Shown here: piece after piece, positions 1 to 7,699 of the stretch
Numbering within the stretch: position 1 is the stretch's first letter
How the letters are laid out: each line of letters begins with the position of its first letter
From: an uncultured Clostridium sp.
GTDB taxonomy: Bacteria > Bacillota > Clostridia > TANB77 > CAG-508
Reading direction: 5' to 3'
Length of the DNA: 45,430 bases
NCBI GenBank assembly: GCA_905213875.1
Contig: CAJMJN010000009.1
Span: 1 to 45,430, forward strand
The notes under the pieces: generated by a model
Told to the model about the DNA's origin: nothing
Seen by the model: only the letters and a program-made list of their open reading frames with translations
Database searches by the model: none
Position numbers and translations under genes: made by a program

Positions 1-165
1 AAAACTATTACTATATACTTTGCTTTTTTCTTTTTATTACAACCTCTCATTTATAAACTCTCCTTTAGCATATTATACATATATATAAATACAAAAACAA
101 TTAATTTTTTATTAAATTTATTTCATTTACTAATATAATTTCTTATACAAATTACTATTTTATTT

Positions 166-492
166 TTACTTTGTCAATTTATAACTTTCTTTTATCAATT
201 CTTTTACTAACACCTTGTCCACTTTTCCGTCAATAATAATTGTATTCCAATGTTCCTTATTCATGTGATAAGCAGGTATTATATAATCATAAGTATTTCT
301 TAATATATCAGAATAATTCGGATCTGTTTTTACATTAAGATATAACTTATTATTAACATTCATAATTAGTGCAAACCACTTTTTATTTTTACAATGTTTC
401 ATTGTTACTGATTCAAAATCATCTGGGAATGGACAATCTTTAAATGTATCTTCTAATGTTAAACAATATTTAATTATTTCTTCTTTATCCAT
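166..492 (-). CDS. MmcQ/YjbR family (DUF419) protein
   Basis: A 108-residue protein that I recognise as the small MmcQ/YjbR (DUF419) family, which has a CyaY-like fold and is often annotated as DNA-binding; its biochemical role is not settled. The family's signature C-terminal half is present: 'AYHMNKEHWNTIII' at about residues 74-87, followed by the helix 'VLVKELIKESYKL'. Length matches the usual 110-120 residues. The ATG at 492 is preceded by AAGGATT. It lies 9 bases downstream of a 58-residue ORF and is probably co-transcribed with it. It is the last recognisable gene at the left edge and may be cargo of the mobile element or flanking DNA. Confidence 0.8.
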   Translation of the reverse strand: MDKEEIIKYCLTLEDTFKDCPFPDDFESVTMKHCKNKKWFALIMNVNNKLYLNVKTDPNYSDILRNTYDYIIPAYHMNKEHWNTIIIDGKVDKVLVKELIKESYKLTK

Positions 493-501
493 ATCTAATC
501 C

Positions 502-678
502 TTATAATAAACTACTAAATTTTTTACTATATTTATCAATATCTTTTGTACTTTGACTAACAATATAATCTGTTATCTTAATTTTTAATCTTTCAACTTC
601 ATCATTTGTATAATTTTTATTTTCTACATTTATTCCTGCTTCATTAAATAATTGAATATCTTTATTTGAAAATTGCAT
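502..678 (-). CDS. Small hypothetical protein (58 aa)
   Basis: A short ORF starting at ATG 678 with a good ribosome site (AGAAGAGGTAACAAACA-ATG) and ending 9 bases before the MmcQ-like gene, so the two look like an operon. The product is charged and soluble, starting MQFSNKDIQLFNEAGI and continuing with a predicted helix (YTNDEVERLKIKITDYIV). I do not recognise a family. The ribosome site, codon use like its neighbours and tight spacing support it as a real gene. Confidence 0.6.
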   Translation of the reverse strand: MQFSNKDIQLFNEAGINVENKNYTNDEVERLKIKITDYIVSQSTKDIDKYSKKFSSLL

Positions 679-800
679 TGTTTGTTACCTCTTCTATTTT
701 TTTACATAAGTTTACTTTTTTATATCACAAAAACATATAATTATCAACTATTGTTACATTTTTCGTATAAGATATTTTTATTTAAAAACTAAAAATTTTC

Positions 801-840
801 ATTAAAAAATAAGTGGTTTTCTTACCACTTATTTTTTAAT
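801..840 (-). terminator. Rho-independent terminator, perfect 17-bp stem
   Basis: Perfect inverted repeat of 17 bp (801-817 and 824-840) with a 6-base loop. The A-rich and T-rich ends allow it to work in both directions; it lies just downstream of the gene ending at 869. Confidence 0.85.
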
Positions 841-868
841 AACACTCTCATTACAATAATGTCCTAGT

Positions 869-1207
869 TTAATAACTTTTTTCTCTAAATAATATACCTA
901 TAACATCTTGGATTCCTGACTCATAATATAACTTACAATCAAAACTTTGAATCCTTGATCTATTTTCTAATAACTTATCTATCATATCAAGTATTTTTTC
1001 TTTTTGCATTGAATCAATATTTGATATTGCTTGAATTTCCGCAATTACATCATCATGTGTTATATCTTTTAAATTATTTTCTTTTATGAAGCTTTCTCTT
1101 ACTTCTAATTTTCTTTCAATTTCACTTTCTCTAATATCAAATAATTTTTCAAAGATATCATTTTTAATTGAATTTCCATCTTGATCAATAATGACAAGTC
1201 TTCTCAT
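869..1207 (-). CDS. Hypothetical protein, 112 aa, same promoter type as the recombinase gene
   Basis: Unrecognised protein of 112 residues, starting MRRLVIIDQDGNSIKND and rich in charged residues. It is predicted mostly helical (DIFEKLFDIRESEIERKLE) with no membrane segment. The ATG at 1207 is preferred over the adjacent GTG at 1210 because AGGAGG lies 7 bases before the ATG. It has its own TTGACA-N17-TAACAT promoter, whose spacer is nearly the same as that of the next gene's promoter (bases 2141-2169), and its own terminator at 801-840. It is therefore a single-gene unit under the same control as the serine-recombinase-like gene. Function unknown. Confidence 0.75.
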   Translation of the reverse strand: MRRLVIIDQDGNSIKNDIFEKLFDIRESEIERKLEVRESFIKENNLKDITHDDVIAEIQAISNIDSMQKEKILDMIDKLLENRSRIQSFDCKLYYESGIQDVIGILFREKSY

Positions 1208-1239
1208 CACAACTCCTCCTCTCTCTTAAGTTGTGTGTG

Positions 1240-1268
1240 ATGTTAACTCTGTTTAAAGTTCTTGTCAA
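1240..1268 (-). promoter_or_regulatory. Promoter of the 112-aa gene (TTGACA-N17-TAACAT)
   Basis: On the minus strand, -35 TTGACA (1268-1263), a 17-base spacer and -10 TAACAT (1245-1240). The spacer ends TTTAAACAGAGT, shared with the promoter at 2141-2169. Confidence 0.8.
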
Positions 1269-1277
1269 CTTATTTCA

Positions 1278-2072
1278 TCAATCTTTTTTTATTATAATTG
1301 TTTCTAATTCTTTGCATACTTTATTACATTCTAAATATAATTCAATACACTCTTTAATCCTCTTTGGTACTTCCTTATTTTCTAGTATTTTCTTATAATT
1401 TTCTATCGAAAACAATTCATCTATTTTTTCATCTTCCATTTCTGAGTAATCTTCTATATTATAAAAATCTGCAAATAAATCACAAAGTTCATCATAATAA
1501 AAATCACTTAGTTTTAGTAAATCATATTTATATTGACTATTCATTGCATTATGCATATCTATTTTTGTTTTTATTTTTCTCCAAATAAATGCATTGTTCA
1601 AGAAGTTAAGTATTTCGCCATTTATCTTTGATTCTATTGGATTTTCAAACGAATCATTAAGATTTATTTTATTATTTAAATATTTTTCAAAATATTCATT
1701 TTCTTTCTTTAATACTGCTAAGTATTTATCTATTACTGGACTACTTTCATATTCAAAGACAACACTATGTAAGACTGCATATTTATCAATATCATTTATA
1801 ATATTATCAAATTTTTCTTTATTATACTCTGCTCTATATATTCTATTTGGATGATAAACTAATAAATCAGTAAATTCTCCTTTATGTATTCTATCAATCA
1901 TATCTTCAAATTCTTTTCTTTTTCCATCGACAGAGCCAATTTCTTCAAACAAAATATAATCCTTTATACCAAGAGCTTTTTGACAATATTCTATCAGTAT
2001 ATTTCTTATTTTTTCTAATTGTGTTTTATTTTCAACACTAATTCTATTATAAATTGCACATTTTCTATCCAT
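1278..2072 (-). CDS. Serine recombinase catalytic-domain protein without a standard DNA-binding domain
   Basis: The first ~90 residues match the resolvase/invertase catalytic domain. They contain the nucleophile motif Y-N-R-I-S (residues 8-12, catalytic Ser12), then 'GKRKEFEDMIDRI' and 'DLLVYHPNRIYR', which align with the Arg-containing helix and the 'RlsR' motif of the family. Large serine integrases are about 450-550 residues with a recombinase domain and zinc ribbon. This protein has 264 residues, and its C-terminal half is charged, helical and unrecognised. It has AGGAGG before ATG 2072 and its own consensus promoter. It could be a small resolvase, an excision factor, or a catalytic subunit working with another protein. 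The catalytic motif is clear; the role is inference. Confidence 0.7.
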   Translation of the reverse strand: MDRKCAIYNRISVENKTQLEKIRNILIEYCQKALGIKDYILFEEIGSVDGKRKEFEDMIDRIHKGEFTDLLVYHPNRIYRAEYNKEKFDNIINDIDKYAVLHSVVFEYESSPVIDKYLAVLKKENEYFEKYLNNKINLNDSFENPIESKINGEILNFLNNAFIWRKIKTKIDMHNAMNSQYKYDLLKLSDFYYDELCDLFADFYNIEDYSEMEDEKIDELFSIENYKKILENKEVPKRIKECIELYLECNKVCKELETIIIKKD

Positions 2073-2140
2073 GTTCTCCTCCTAATCGTATCCCTAGAAT
2101 TTTTTAATAAATTTGATAACATCTCGTTATATTATATGTG

Positions 2141-2169
2141 ATATTAACTCTGTTTAAACCAATTGTCAA
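2141..2169 (-). promoter_or_regulatory. Promoter of the recombinase-like gene (TTGACA-N17-TAATAT)
   Basis: -35 TTGACA (2169-2164), 17-base spacer, -10 TAATAT (2146-2141). The spacer carries GTTTAAAC, a palindrome, followed by AGAGT. TTTAAACAGAGT is shared with the promoter at 1240-1268, which suggests a common operator. Confidence 0.8.
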
Positions 2170-2228
2170 CTTATCTTCACAAATTTATAAAAATTTGAAA
2201 CCCTGAAATCCTTGAACGAGTAAAATGA

Positions 2229-2300
2229 TGTATTATCCCCTTATATTCAAAAAAATAATACACCATAAACGAAACCCCTCATCCCATCACTTCGTTTATG
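2229..2300. repeat. Two adjacent inverted repeats in a 564-bp intergenic region
   Basis: TGTATTAT/ATAATACA (2229-2236 and 2255-2262) is directly followed by the 10-bp perfect repeat CATAAACGAA/TTCGTTTATG (2264-2273 and 2291-2300). On the minus strand both loops carry a GGGG run. They could be structured RNA, a protein-binding site or a recombination site. The rest of 2073-2590 shows only a possible short ORF (2247-2357). Confidence 0.55.
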
Positions 2301-2357
2301 ATAATCTAGTATGTAAATAATAATATTTACCACAAATGCTGTTATATAAAATAACAT
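2247..2357 (-). CDS. Possible 36-aa membrane peptide
   Basis: ATG at 2357 with AAGGA 6 bases upstream. The product begins with a hydrophobic segment (MLFYITAFVVNIIIYIL) and ends in a short basic part. It overlaps the inverted repeats at 2229-2300, so the sequence may be RNA structure rather than protein. No family recognised. Confidence 0.3.
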   Translation of the reverse strand: MLFYITAFVVNIIIYILDYHKRSDGMRGFVYGVLFF

Positions 2358-2591
2358 TGTCCATCCTTGCCCAAACTTTTTACACTTGTGTATCCCTCTT
2401 ACAAGTTTTGCCTCCTGAAACTCTTTAGTTATTGTGAGTATGTGTTACAAAATCTCACTGACGCATTTCTTACAAATAGATTTTTTGTAATCATACGAAT
2501 GGATTTTATAGCATCGCCTCCACCAGAGCTATCACTTTTTTATTTTACAACGAGTTTATGGCATCTCTCGTTCTCTTATTCTTTTTTAGTA

Positions 2592-2626
2592 AATAAAAAA
2601 CTCTAGCCGTTTTATAAGCTAGAGCC
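2592..2626 (-). terminator. Terminator of the left ICE operon
   Basis: Minus-strand hairpin with stem CTCTAGC/GCTAGAG (2601-2607 and 2618-2624), extended by flanking pairs and followed by a T run. It lies 11 bases after the gene ending at 2637. Confidence 0.8.
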
Positions 2627-2636
2627 TTTATTTTTA

Positions 2637-3269
2637 TTATTCAAATTCTTCCTCTTCAATTTTTTTTAGTGATTCATTATTCTTTTGTTTTGCAATTTCC
2701 ATTAATCCTTTTTCTAATTCTTGGAAATTTTTATAAGTTACAAATACATTTATATTATCAATATACTTTTCTGTAAATCCTGTTTCTATAATACTTTTTT
2801 TCAGAAAATTTGCTAAAATTTCTTTATCTGTATCTTTTAAATTTTTAGTTTGAACATAGTTATTAATTAAATTTCTTGTACTTATATAAGAATCTTCTAT
2901 TATTCTTTTTCCCATATATCCAACAAATTCCGCCAATTCTATTCCCTGATAAGTTGGACTATCCATTATTTCATTATATATAACATTTTTTTCGTCATCA
3001 TAATAAAATGGACAATAATCAGTATAAAAAACCATATCTACATTAAATTCATCATCAATCAATACATCGGCTACTCTTTCATCTCGATATAATAATTGCA
3101 ATATTTGATTTTTATATTTTTCTAACTTTATTTCATTAGTGTTATAATCTCTTAGATTCACTATTGTATTAAATTCGGTACAACTTTTTATTCCATCTTC
3201 TACAATTTTATTTTCGTAGTATCTTAACATTTCATCTTTATTCATTTTTATTGAAAATTTTTCTTCCAT
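2637..3269 (-). CDS. Hypothetical ICE protein with EEEEFE C-terminal tail
   Basis: A 210-residue soluble protein of unrecognised family, with an acidic middle (VADVLIDDEFNVDMVFYTD) and a helical C-terminal part ending KKIEEEEFE. It is the last gene of the long minus-strand ICE operon and is followed within 50 bases by a terminator. Its acidic-aromatic tail therefore cannot be explained as a start signal for a following gene. The start at ATG 3269 follows AAAGGG. It sits directly after the ArdC/LtrC-like gene, a position typical of accessory or anti-defence genes, but nothing in the sequence assigns a function. Confidence 0.7.
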   Translation of the reverse strand: MEEKFSIKMNKDEMLRYYENKIVEDGIKSCTEFNTIVNLRDYNTNEIKLEKYKNQILQLLYRDERVADVLIDDEFNVDMVFYTDYCPFYYDDEKNVIYNEIMDSPTYQGIELAEFVGYMGKRIIEDSYISTRNLINNYVQTKNLKDTDKEILANFLKKSIIETGFTEKYIDNINVFVTYKNFQELEKGLMEIAKQKNNESLKKIEEEEFE

Positions 3270-3293
3270 AATACCCTTTCTTGAATGAATTAC

Positions 3294-4040
3294 TTATTCC
3301 ATTTCTTCTTCATCTTCTTTTTGATGTTCTATTCTATATATTTTTTCTTGTGCCTCAAAATCTTTAACAAAATAATTAACAAATTTTTGCATATATTTTA
3401 AACTTTCTTTTAAACTTCTATTTTCTTTCTCTACTCCCCATTTGCATACCTCTGTTAAATTGTAATTTCTTGTATTAATCCCCAATTTCTTTGCTACTGC
3501 AAAAATTGTTGCAATAACTTCTGCTTGGCTTTGACTTGCATATCTGTCAACATCAAAATATGATGCATTTGAACTTCTTGTATTATTACTTATATCACTT
3601 ACAATTGATTCGATATTTTCCATTTGATTATTAGGATCATAATATAGATTTCTTCTCTCACACATTCCTTTTAAAATTACATCTACATATTCCTTTTTAT
3701 ATTCTTTCTTTTTTTTTATAGCATTTGTTTGTGATATATCATAAACTTCCACCACTTTAAATTTAACATCATTATTCATTTTTATTCTTTTTATTATTTC
3801 AAGTGGTTTTTCATCATCTTTGATTTTATATTTATATTTTTGATATTCTTCTTTGGTTGCTACAAATGATACATTCTCTTTTTGTGATTTCAATAGCAAA
3901 ATATTATTATAACTTGTATTGTACATTTTGCCTAATGTTTTTAAAAAATCTCTCATTTTATTCGGATTTTCAAATATTTCCTTTGCTATTTTATCTGTAC
4001 TGTTTATTAATTCTTGTACTTTCTCCTCTACATTAATCAC
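3294..4040 (-). CDS. ArdC/LtrC-like protein (ArdC N-terminal ssDNA-binding domain)
   Basis: The N-terminal ~110 residues match the ArdC-N/LtrC domain found on conjugative plasmids and ICEs: 'MRDFLKTLGKMYNTSYNNILLL' (27-49), 'VSFVATKEEYQKY', and a later 'KVVEVYDISQTNA'. Known family members bind single-stranded DNA and protect entering DNA from restriction. The C-terminal part keeps the 'SQAEVIATIFAVAKKLGINTRNYN' helix of the zincin-like domain. I see no HExxH metal site, so the peptidase activity of full ArdC-type proteins is probably absent. It ends EDEEEME, a variant of the tail seen in several ICE proteins. The GTG start at 4040 overlaps the stop of the preceding small ORF. Confidence 0.7.
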   Translation of the reverse strand: MINVEEKVQELINSTDKIAKEIFENPNKMRDFLKTLGKMYNTSYNNILLLKSQKENVSFVATKEEYQKYKYKIKDDEKPLEIIKRIKMNNDVKFKVVEVYDISQTNAIKKKKEYKKEYVDVILKGMCERRNLYYDPNNQMENIESIVSDISNNTRSSNASYFDVDRYASQSQAEVIATIFAVAKKLGINTRNYNLTEVCKWGVEKENRSLKESLKYMQKFVNYFVKDFEAQEKIYRIEHQKEDEEEME

Positions 4041-4153
4041 CTTCTTTGTTTTTTTGATTTTTTCTTATTTTTTATATTATAAGTTATTGCAGAATAAATC
4101 TTTTTATATCCTGCCTTTCCTTTTTTTATTTTCTTTACTATTACTTCTTTCAC
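4037..4153 (-). CDS. Small lysine-rich protein (38 aa)
   Basis: A short ORF with a GTG start at 4153 and AAAGGAG 5 bases upstream. It begins 11 bases after the coiled-coil gene and ends overlapping the start of the ArdC-like gene. The product is very basic (MKEVIVKKIKKGKAGYKKI and a KKKSKKQRR end), as in small nucleic-acid-binding peptides. Operon fit and ribosome site support it; the family is unknown. Confidence 0.5.
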   Translation of the reverse strand: MKEVIVKKIKKGKAGYKKIYSAITYNIKNKKKSKKQRR

Positions 4154-4164
4154 AATTTCTCCTT

Positions 4165-4761
4165 TTATGCTTCTGCCTCATCTTCTTTTTCTACTACATC
4201 TTTTTCATTTTTTCCTGTATTTTCCAATAGCCTATCAACATATTTTTCTATTGTCTGTGATAACTTTTTCATAATTTCACTTCCTTCATATTGTTTTGCA
4301 ATCTTATGAATTTTAGCCAAATCTTGTACATGAGTTGTTTTTATAGTATTTTCCTGTATATTAACATTTGTATTCTCTATGTAAAGTTGTTTTCTCTGTT
4401 CTATATAATTGTCTTTTTCTTTAATCGTATCTGCATATAATTTATTTTGAATATCAATTTTATCTTGAATGCTATCTTTTTCATTTCTTAATTCTGTAAT
4501 TTTCGCATTTAATAAATCTACCTGTTTCAAATCATTTTTTGATGCAAATGCTATATAAATTATTTTTTCTAATCTGTTCATTTTATCTGTTTTGGCTAAT
4601 ATTGTCCTTTTCTCTTCTTCTAATTTTTCTATATTTTGTTGTTTATCAAATTTACTATCTTCCATTTCTTTTTTTCTTGATTCCAACCCTGATAAGTCAT
4701 AATTTGTCTTTTCAATTTTAGCATCTAATTCTTCCATTTGTTTTAATTTTGTATTTTTCAT
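4165..4761 (-). CDS. Coiled-coil protein
   Basis: A 198-residue protein that is almost entirely charged heptad-like helix from residue 5 to about 120 (for example 'LSGLESRKKEMEDSKFDKQQ'). A shorter C-terminal helical part ends VEKEDEAEA. It has no signal peptide or membrane segment. ATG 4761 is chosen over the upstream in-frame ATG at 4782 because AAAGGA lies 8 bases before it, while the upstream ATG sits in the downstream flank of a terminator hairpin. Function is unknown; it could be a structural or scaffolding protein of the element. Confidence 0.65.
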   Translation of the reverse strand: MKNTKLKQMEELDAKIEKTNYDLSGLESRKKEMEDSKFDKQQNIEKLEEEKRTILAKTDKMNRLEKIIYIAFASKNDLKQVDLLNAKITELRNEKDSIQDKIDIQNKLYADTIKEKDNYIEQRKQLYIENTNVNIQENTIKTTHVQDLAKIHKIAKQYEGSEIMKKLSQTIEKYVDRLLENTGKNEKDVVEKEDEAEA

Positions 4762-4785
4762 TTTATCAATCCTTTCTTTCATTTT

Positions 4786-4812
4786 TAAAAAGAGAGCTCT
4801 ATCGAGCTCTCT
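4786..4812 (-). terminator. Terminator after the adhesin gene
   Basis: Perfect 9-bp stem AGAGAGCTC/GAGCTCTCT (4791-4799 and 4804-4812) with a 4-base loop and a T run on the minus strand, 4 bases after the stop of the adhesin gene. Confidence 0.9.
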
Positions 4813-4815
4813 AGA

Positions 4816-7395
4816 TTAGCAACCTGTTTTTGGCAATTTTATTTCTAATTTTTTCTCATATACTTTTGTTGTATGATCATCTTCATCAAATACATAATAT
4901 GTTTTGTGATAACCTTCAACTTTTGTTTTGTTTGTAAATGTATCATCAGCTTTTACAGATTCTTTAACTTTTACAAACAATTGTGGTTTCTCTACTGAAG
5001 AAAATCCTACATCTACTTTTCCAAATTCTAATTTAAATTCCGTTACATATTCATCCGCTTCTAAATCTAAATTTGCAAAGTTAATATAATTATTTGTTTG
5101 TGTATTCAAATTATCTCTTAATAATCTATAATCATTTTTATTTGTTTTATAATATATAGCATAATTTAAATCTTGATTATATGTTCCAGTTACAAGTTTT
5201 GTTGCAGTTACATAGTCTGTCGGTAAATAATCATACCAAGTAAAATCTTTTAATGGTACATTACCTGTATTTTTTATTGTAAAGTCATATTTAATCTCTT
5301 GATTTGCTGTTGTCTGAATAATTCCATCTTTTTCAACATCTATGTTTGGATTATCAGGTTTATTTGTAATATTCAATTCAACGATTTCACCATGTTTTAC
5401 AATTTCCGCTGAATATTCATTTTCATTTAATTGATACCATTCTCCAGACTCGCCTTCCAATTCTTTTATATATTTTGTACCTTTCTCCAATTTACTTGTA
5501 ATTGCAATTCCATCTGCTCCAGTTGTAATTTTCTCTATAAAGTTTTTATTTTCATCATATACTCCAAAAGATACATTTGGAATTGGTGTTCCTTTTTTAT
5601 CTCCATTTATTTTATTATCTTCTTCTGAAGTTTTTATTACTTTAATTTGTCCATATATTTTTTGATTTTCAAATGTATAATTAACAATTTCATTTTCTTT
5701 TAATGTAATTTTCTTCATCTCTGTATCTAATACATATTTTTCATTTGTTTTTGTTTCTCTTATATATAATTCTGGAAAATCTCTTACTGCATATCTTTTT
5801 GTATAGCATTCTCCATTCTTGTCAGTCTTTAATTTTTCTAAAACATTTCCATCTTTGTCTAAAACTTCAAGTTCAACATCTTTTAATTTAACTTCATGAT
5901 TTTCTTTATCAACTTTAATAATTTTTATTTGTGATTTTTTTAATTCATTTTCTACTGTTGTGTTAGTAGTTTCATTCCAATTAATTTTAATTTCAATTGG
6001 ATTCTCATTAAGATTATACCATTTTCCTGTTTCTTCTTCAATTAATGACCATTTTCCTGTTCTTAAACCTTTAATATGAATTTCACCATTTGCATCTGTT
6101 GTATAATGCCCTGTTACTTTTTGAAATTCGTGTGAATATAATGCGAATTTAACTCCACCCAAAGTTATTTTTTTATTGTCACTATCTACTTTATATACAC
6201 TTAAATCTCCTCTTTTGTGTTCATTTCCAATTGTTAATTCTTTATATGTATCATAGTCTAAAAGAATTTCATTTTCTTTATCATCTAAAATATATTCAGA
6301 TTTTGTTGCTATTTCTGTGGCAATTACTTTTCCTTGTCTTAATTTATTTAGTTCAATACAACCTTGTGCATTTGTTTTATAATTTCCGATATTTTGTCCA
6401 TCACTATATCTAAAATTAAATTCTACTCCTTCTATTGATTTTTTAGTTTCATTATCTATTTTTATAACTTTTATTTTTGATTTATATGCATCTACTGATA
6501 AAGTTGCCTCACCACCTGCTGTGTAATATGCATCATAAGTTAATGCATAATTTTGCCAATTAGAATTTGGACTTTGTCCAAAAAATACTGGATAGCTTTT
6601 AACTTTACCATTTAATAATATTTTTCCATCAAAATTATCTAAAATTTTATCTTTAGGAACTACAACTTTAAAATGTTCATTTCCATTAAATGTAGTTTTG
6701 GCATTACCACTTAAATCAGCAATATAACTTCCTTCTGGGAAATTATTAATTGATGTAACTGTATAATTAGATACATTTACATTACTTGTAACACTGTACT
6801 CTTGTGAATAATAGTTACTTCCATCTGCTTTAAAGCCTCCTATTTTATTTGCATTTAGTACACTGTTTACTGATGGTGTTTCTGAGCCATATCTTGCTTG
6901 ATTTACAATGTTTTTTATTGCATTAAATATTTTTGTTCCTCTTGCATCTCCACCACGATAAAAACTATCTACATCTCTGTTATATATAACTGAATATACT
7001 GCTTGTTTTGTTGCTACAAATGCATCTTGATCATTTTCTACTCCAAGTTCTGAAGCACTTTTGTATGGAAATCCATTTACTATTGCTCTCCACACTTGAA
7101 CATCTGATAATATTTCTGTTACATTTACACTATAATTTTGTTCTTCTCCAACACCATGTTTATCAACATTTAAGCAATATGCATAATGTAATACCCCATT
7201 ATTTCTATATCCAACCATTGTTGTAATAACATAACTCCATATTCCTGATGTAGTTTTAAATTGCAAATGTTGACCACAATCTCCTAAATTTTCTACATAT
7301 GCAGAATTAACTTCAAAAGCATTTGCAATGCCTGACATTGAATTTACTAATATTAAAATTAGTAATATTATACTAACTAATTTTTTTAATTTCAT
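4816..7395 (-). CDS. Thioester-domain, Cna-B repeat surface adhesin ending in LPKTGC
   Basis: A secreted, cell-wall-type adhesin of 859 residues. A signal peptide (1-26, ending GIANA) is followed by a thioester domain with Cys74 (HYAYCLN) and the Gln131 motif TKQAV, which together form the Cys-Gln thioester used to bind host or partner-cell surfaces. Four Cna-B/SpaA-type beta domains follow, starting near 'KIKVIKIDNET', 'DLSVYKVDSDN', 'IKIIKVDKEN' and 'QIKVIKTSEED', with Lys and Glu placements typical of isopeptide-stapled domains. A DUF11-like domain comes last. It ends LPKTG plus one Cys, with no hydrophobic segment or charged tail, which is unusual for a sortase substrate. A sortase gene lies just upstream. 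It probably promotes mating contact (inference). Confidence 0.88.
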   Translation of the reverse strand: MKLKKLVSIILLILILVNSMSGIANAFEVNSAYVENLGDCGQHLQFKTTSGIWSYVITTMVGYRNNGVLHYAYCLNVDKHGVGEEQNYSVNVTEILSDVQVWRAIVNGFPYKSASELGVENDQDAFVATKQAVYSVIYNRDVDSFYRGGDARGTKIFNAIKNIVNQARYGSETPSVNSVLNANKIGGFKADGSNYYSQEYSVTSNVNVSNYTVTSINNFPEGSYIADLSGNAKTTFNGNEHFKVVVPKDKILDNFDGKILLNGKVKSYPVFFGQSPNSNWQNYALTYDAYYTAGGEATLSVDAYKSKIKVIKIDNETKKSIEGVEFNFRYSDGQNIGNYKTNAQGCIELNKLRQGKVIATEIATKSEYILDDKENEILLDYDTYKELTIGNEHKRGDLSVYKVDSDNKKITLGGVKFALYSHEFQKVTGHYTTDANGEIHIKGLRTGKWSLIEEETGKWYNLNENPIEIKINWNETTNTTVENELKKSQIKIIKVDKENHEVKLKDVELEVLDKDGNVLEKLKTDKNGECYTKRYAVRDFPELYIRETKTNEKYVLDTEMKKITLKENEIVNYTFENQKIYGQIKVIKTSEEDNKINGDKKGTPIPNVSFGVYDENKNFIEKITTGADGIAITSKLEKGTKYIKELEGESGEWYQLNENEYSAEIVKHGEIVELNITNKPDNPNIDVEKDGIIQTTANQEIKYDFTIKNTGNVPLKDFTWYDYLPTDYVTATKLVTGTYNQDLNYAIYYKTNKNDYRLLRDNLNTQTNNYINFANLDLEADEYVTEFKLEFGKVDVGFSSVEKPQLFVKVKESVKADDTFTNKTKVEGYHKTYYVFDEDDHTTKVYEKKLEIKLPKTGC

Positions 7396-7410
7396 TTTTT
7401 ACCTCCATTA

Positions 7411-7432
7411 AAAAAACACCCTAAAAGGTGTT
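7411..7432 (-). terminator. Terminator between the small membrane gene and the adhesin
   Basis: Minus-strand hairpin AACACC-TTTTA-GGGTGTT (7415-7432) followed by T7, immediately upstream of the adhesin ribosome site. The adhesin may have its own promoter or rely on read-through. Confidence 0.75.
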
Positions 7433-7442
7433 CTATTATTTT

Positions 7443-7697
7443 TTATTTAATTTCATTTTCTACAACTACTTTATTTTCTCTTTCAATTATATTTTGTATT
7501 ATTTCATCTCTATGTATATGTCTATATATTTGAATATAAGCTACTAAAAGCACAAAAACTATGATGCAAACAAGATAAAATTTTGCTGCAAAATTTAGTT
7601 CCCATTTTGGTTTTATTTCGACTTTATAAACTTTGTCTTTCTCTTTTTTCATATAAACCACATCCTCTTCTTTGTGCTTATTGTAACCCATTTTCAC
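7443..7697 (-). CDS. Small single-pass membrane protein
   Basis: A protein of up to 84 residues with one membrane segment (FYLVCIIVFVLLVAYIQIY), a charged cytoplasmic N-terminal part and a charged C-terminal end. Family not recognised. Two starts are possible: GTG 7697, two bases after the sortase stop, or an internal ATG before 'KKEKDKVYKVE' with AGAGG 11 bases upstream. It lies between the sortase and adhesin genes and ends at a terminator, so it belongs to the surface-protein unit. Confidence 0.65.
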   Translation of the reverse strand: MKMGYNKHKEEDVVYMKKEKDKVYKVEIKPKWELNFAAKFYLVCIIVFVLLVAYIQIYRHIHRDEIIQNIIERENKVVVENEIK

Positions 7698-7699
7698 TT

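Noticed and set aside
1..165. Possible gene or RNA at the left edge
   Set aside because: Only AT-rich, low-complexity sequence with no open frame of note and no hairpin that I could support.
2367..2606. Plus-strand ORF of 79 codons in the intergenic region
   Set aside because: No ribosome site, runs through a terminator stem, and has low-complexity composition. It looks like a shadow of non-coding DNA.
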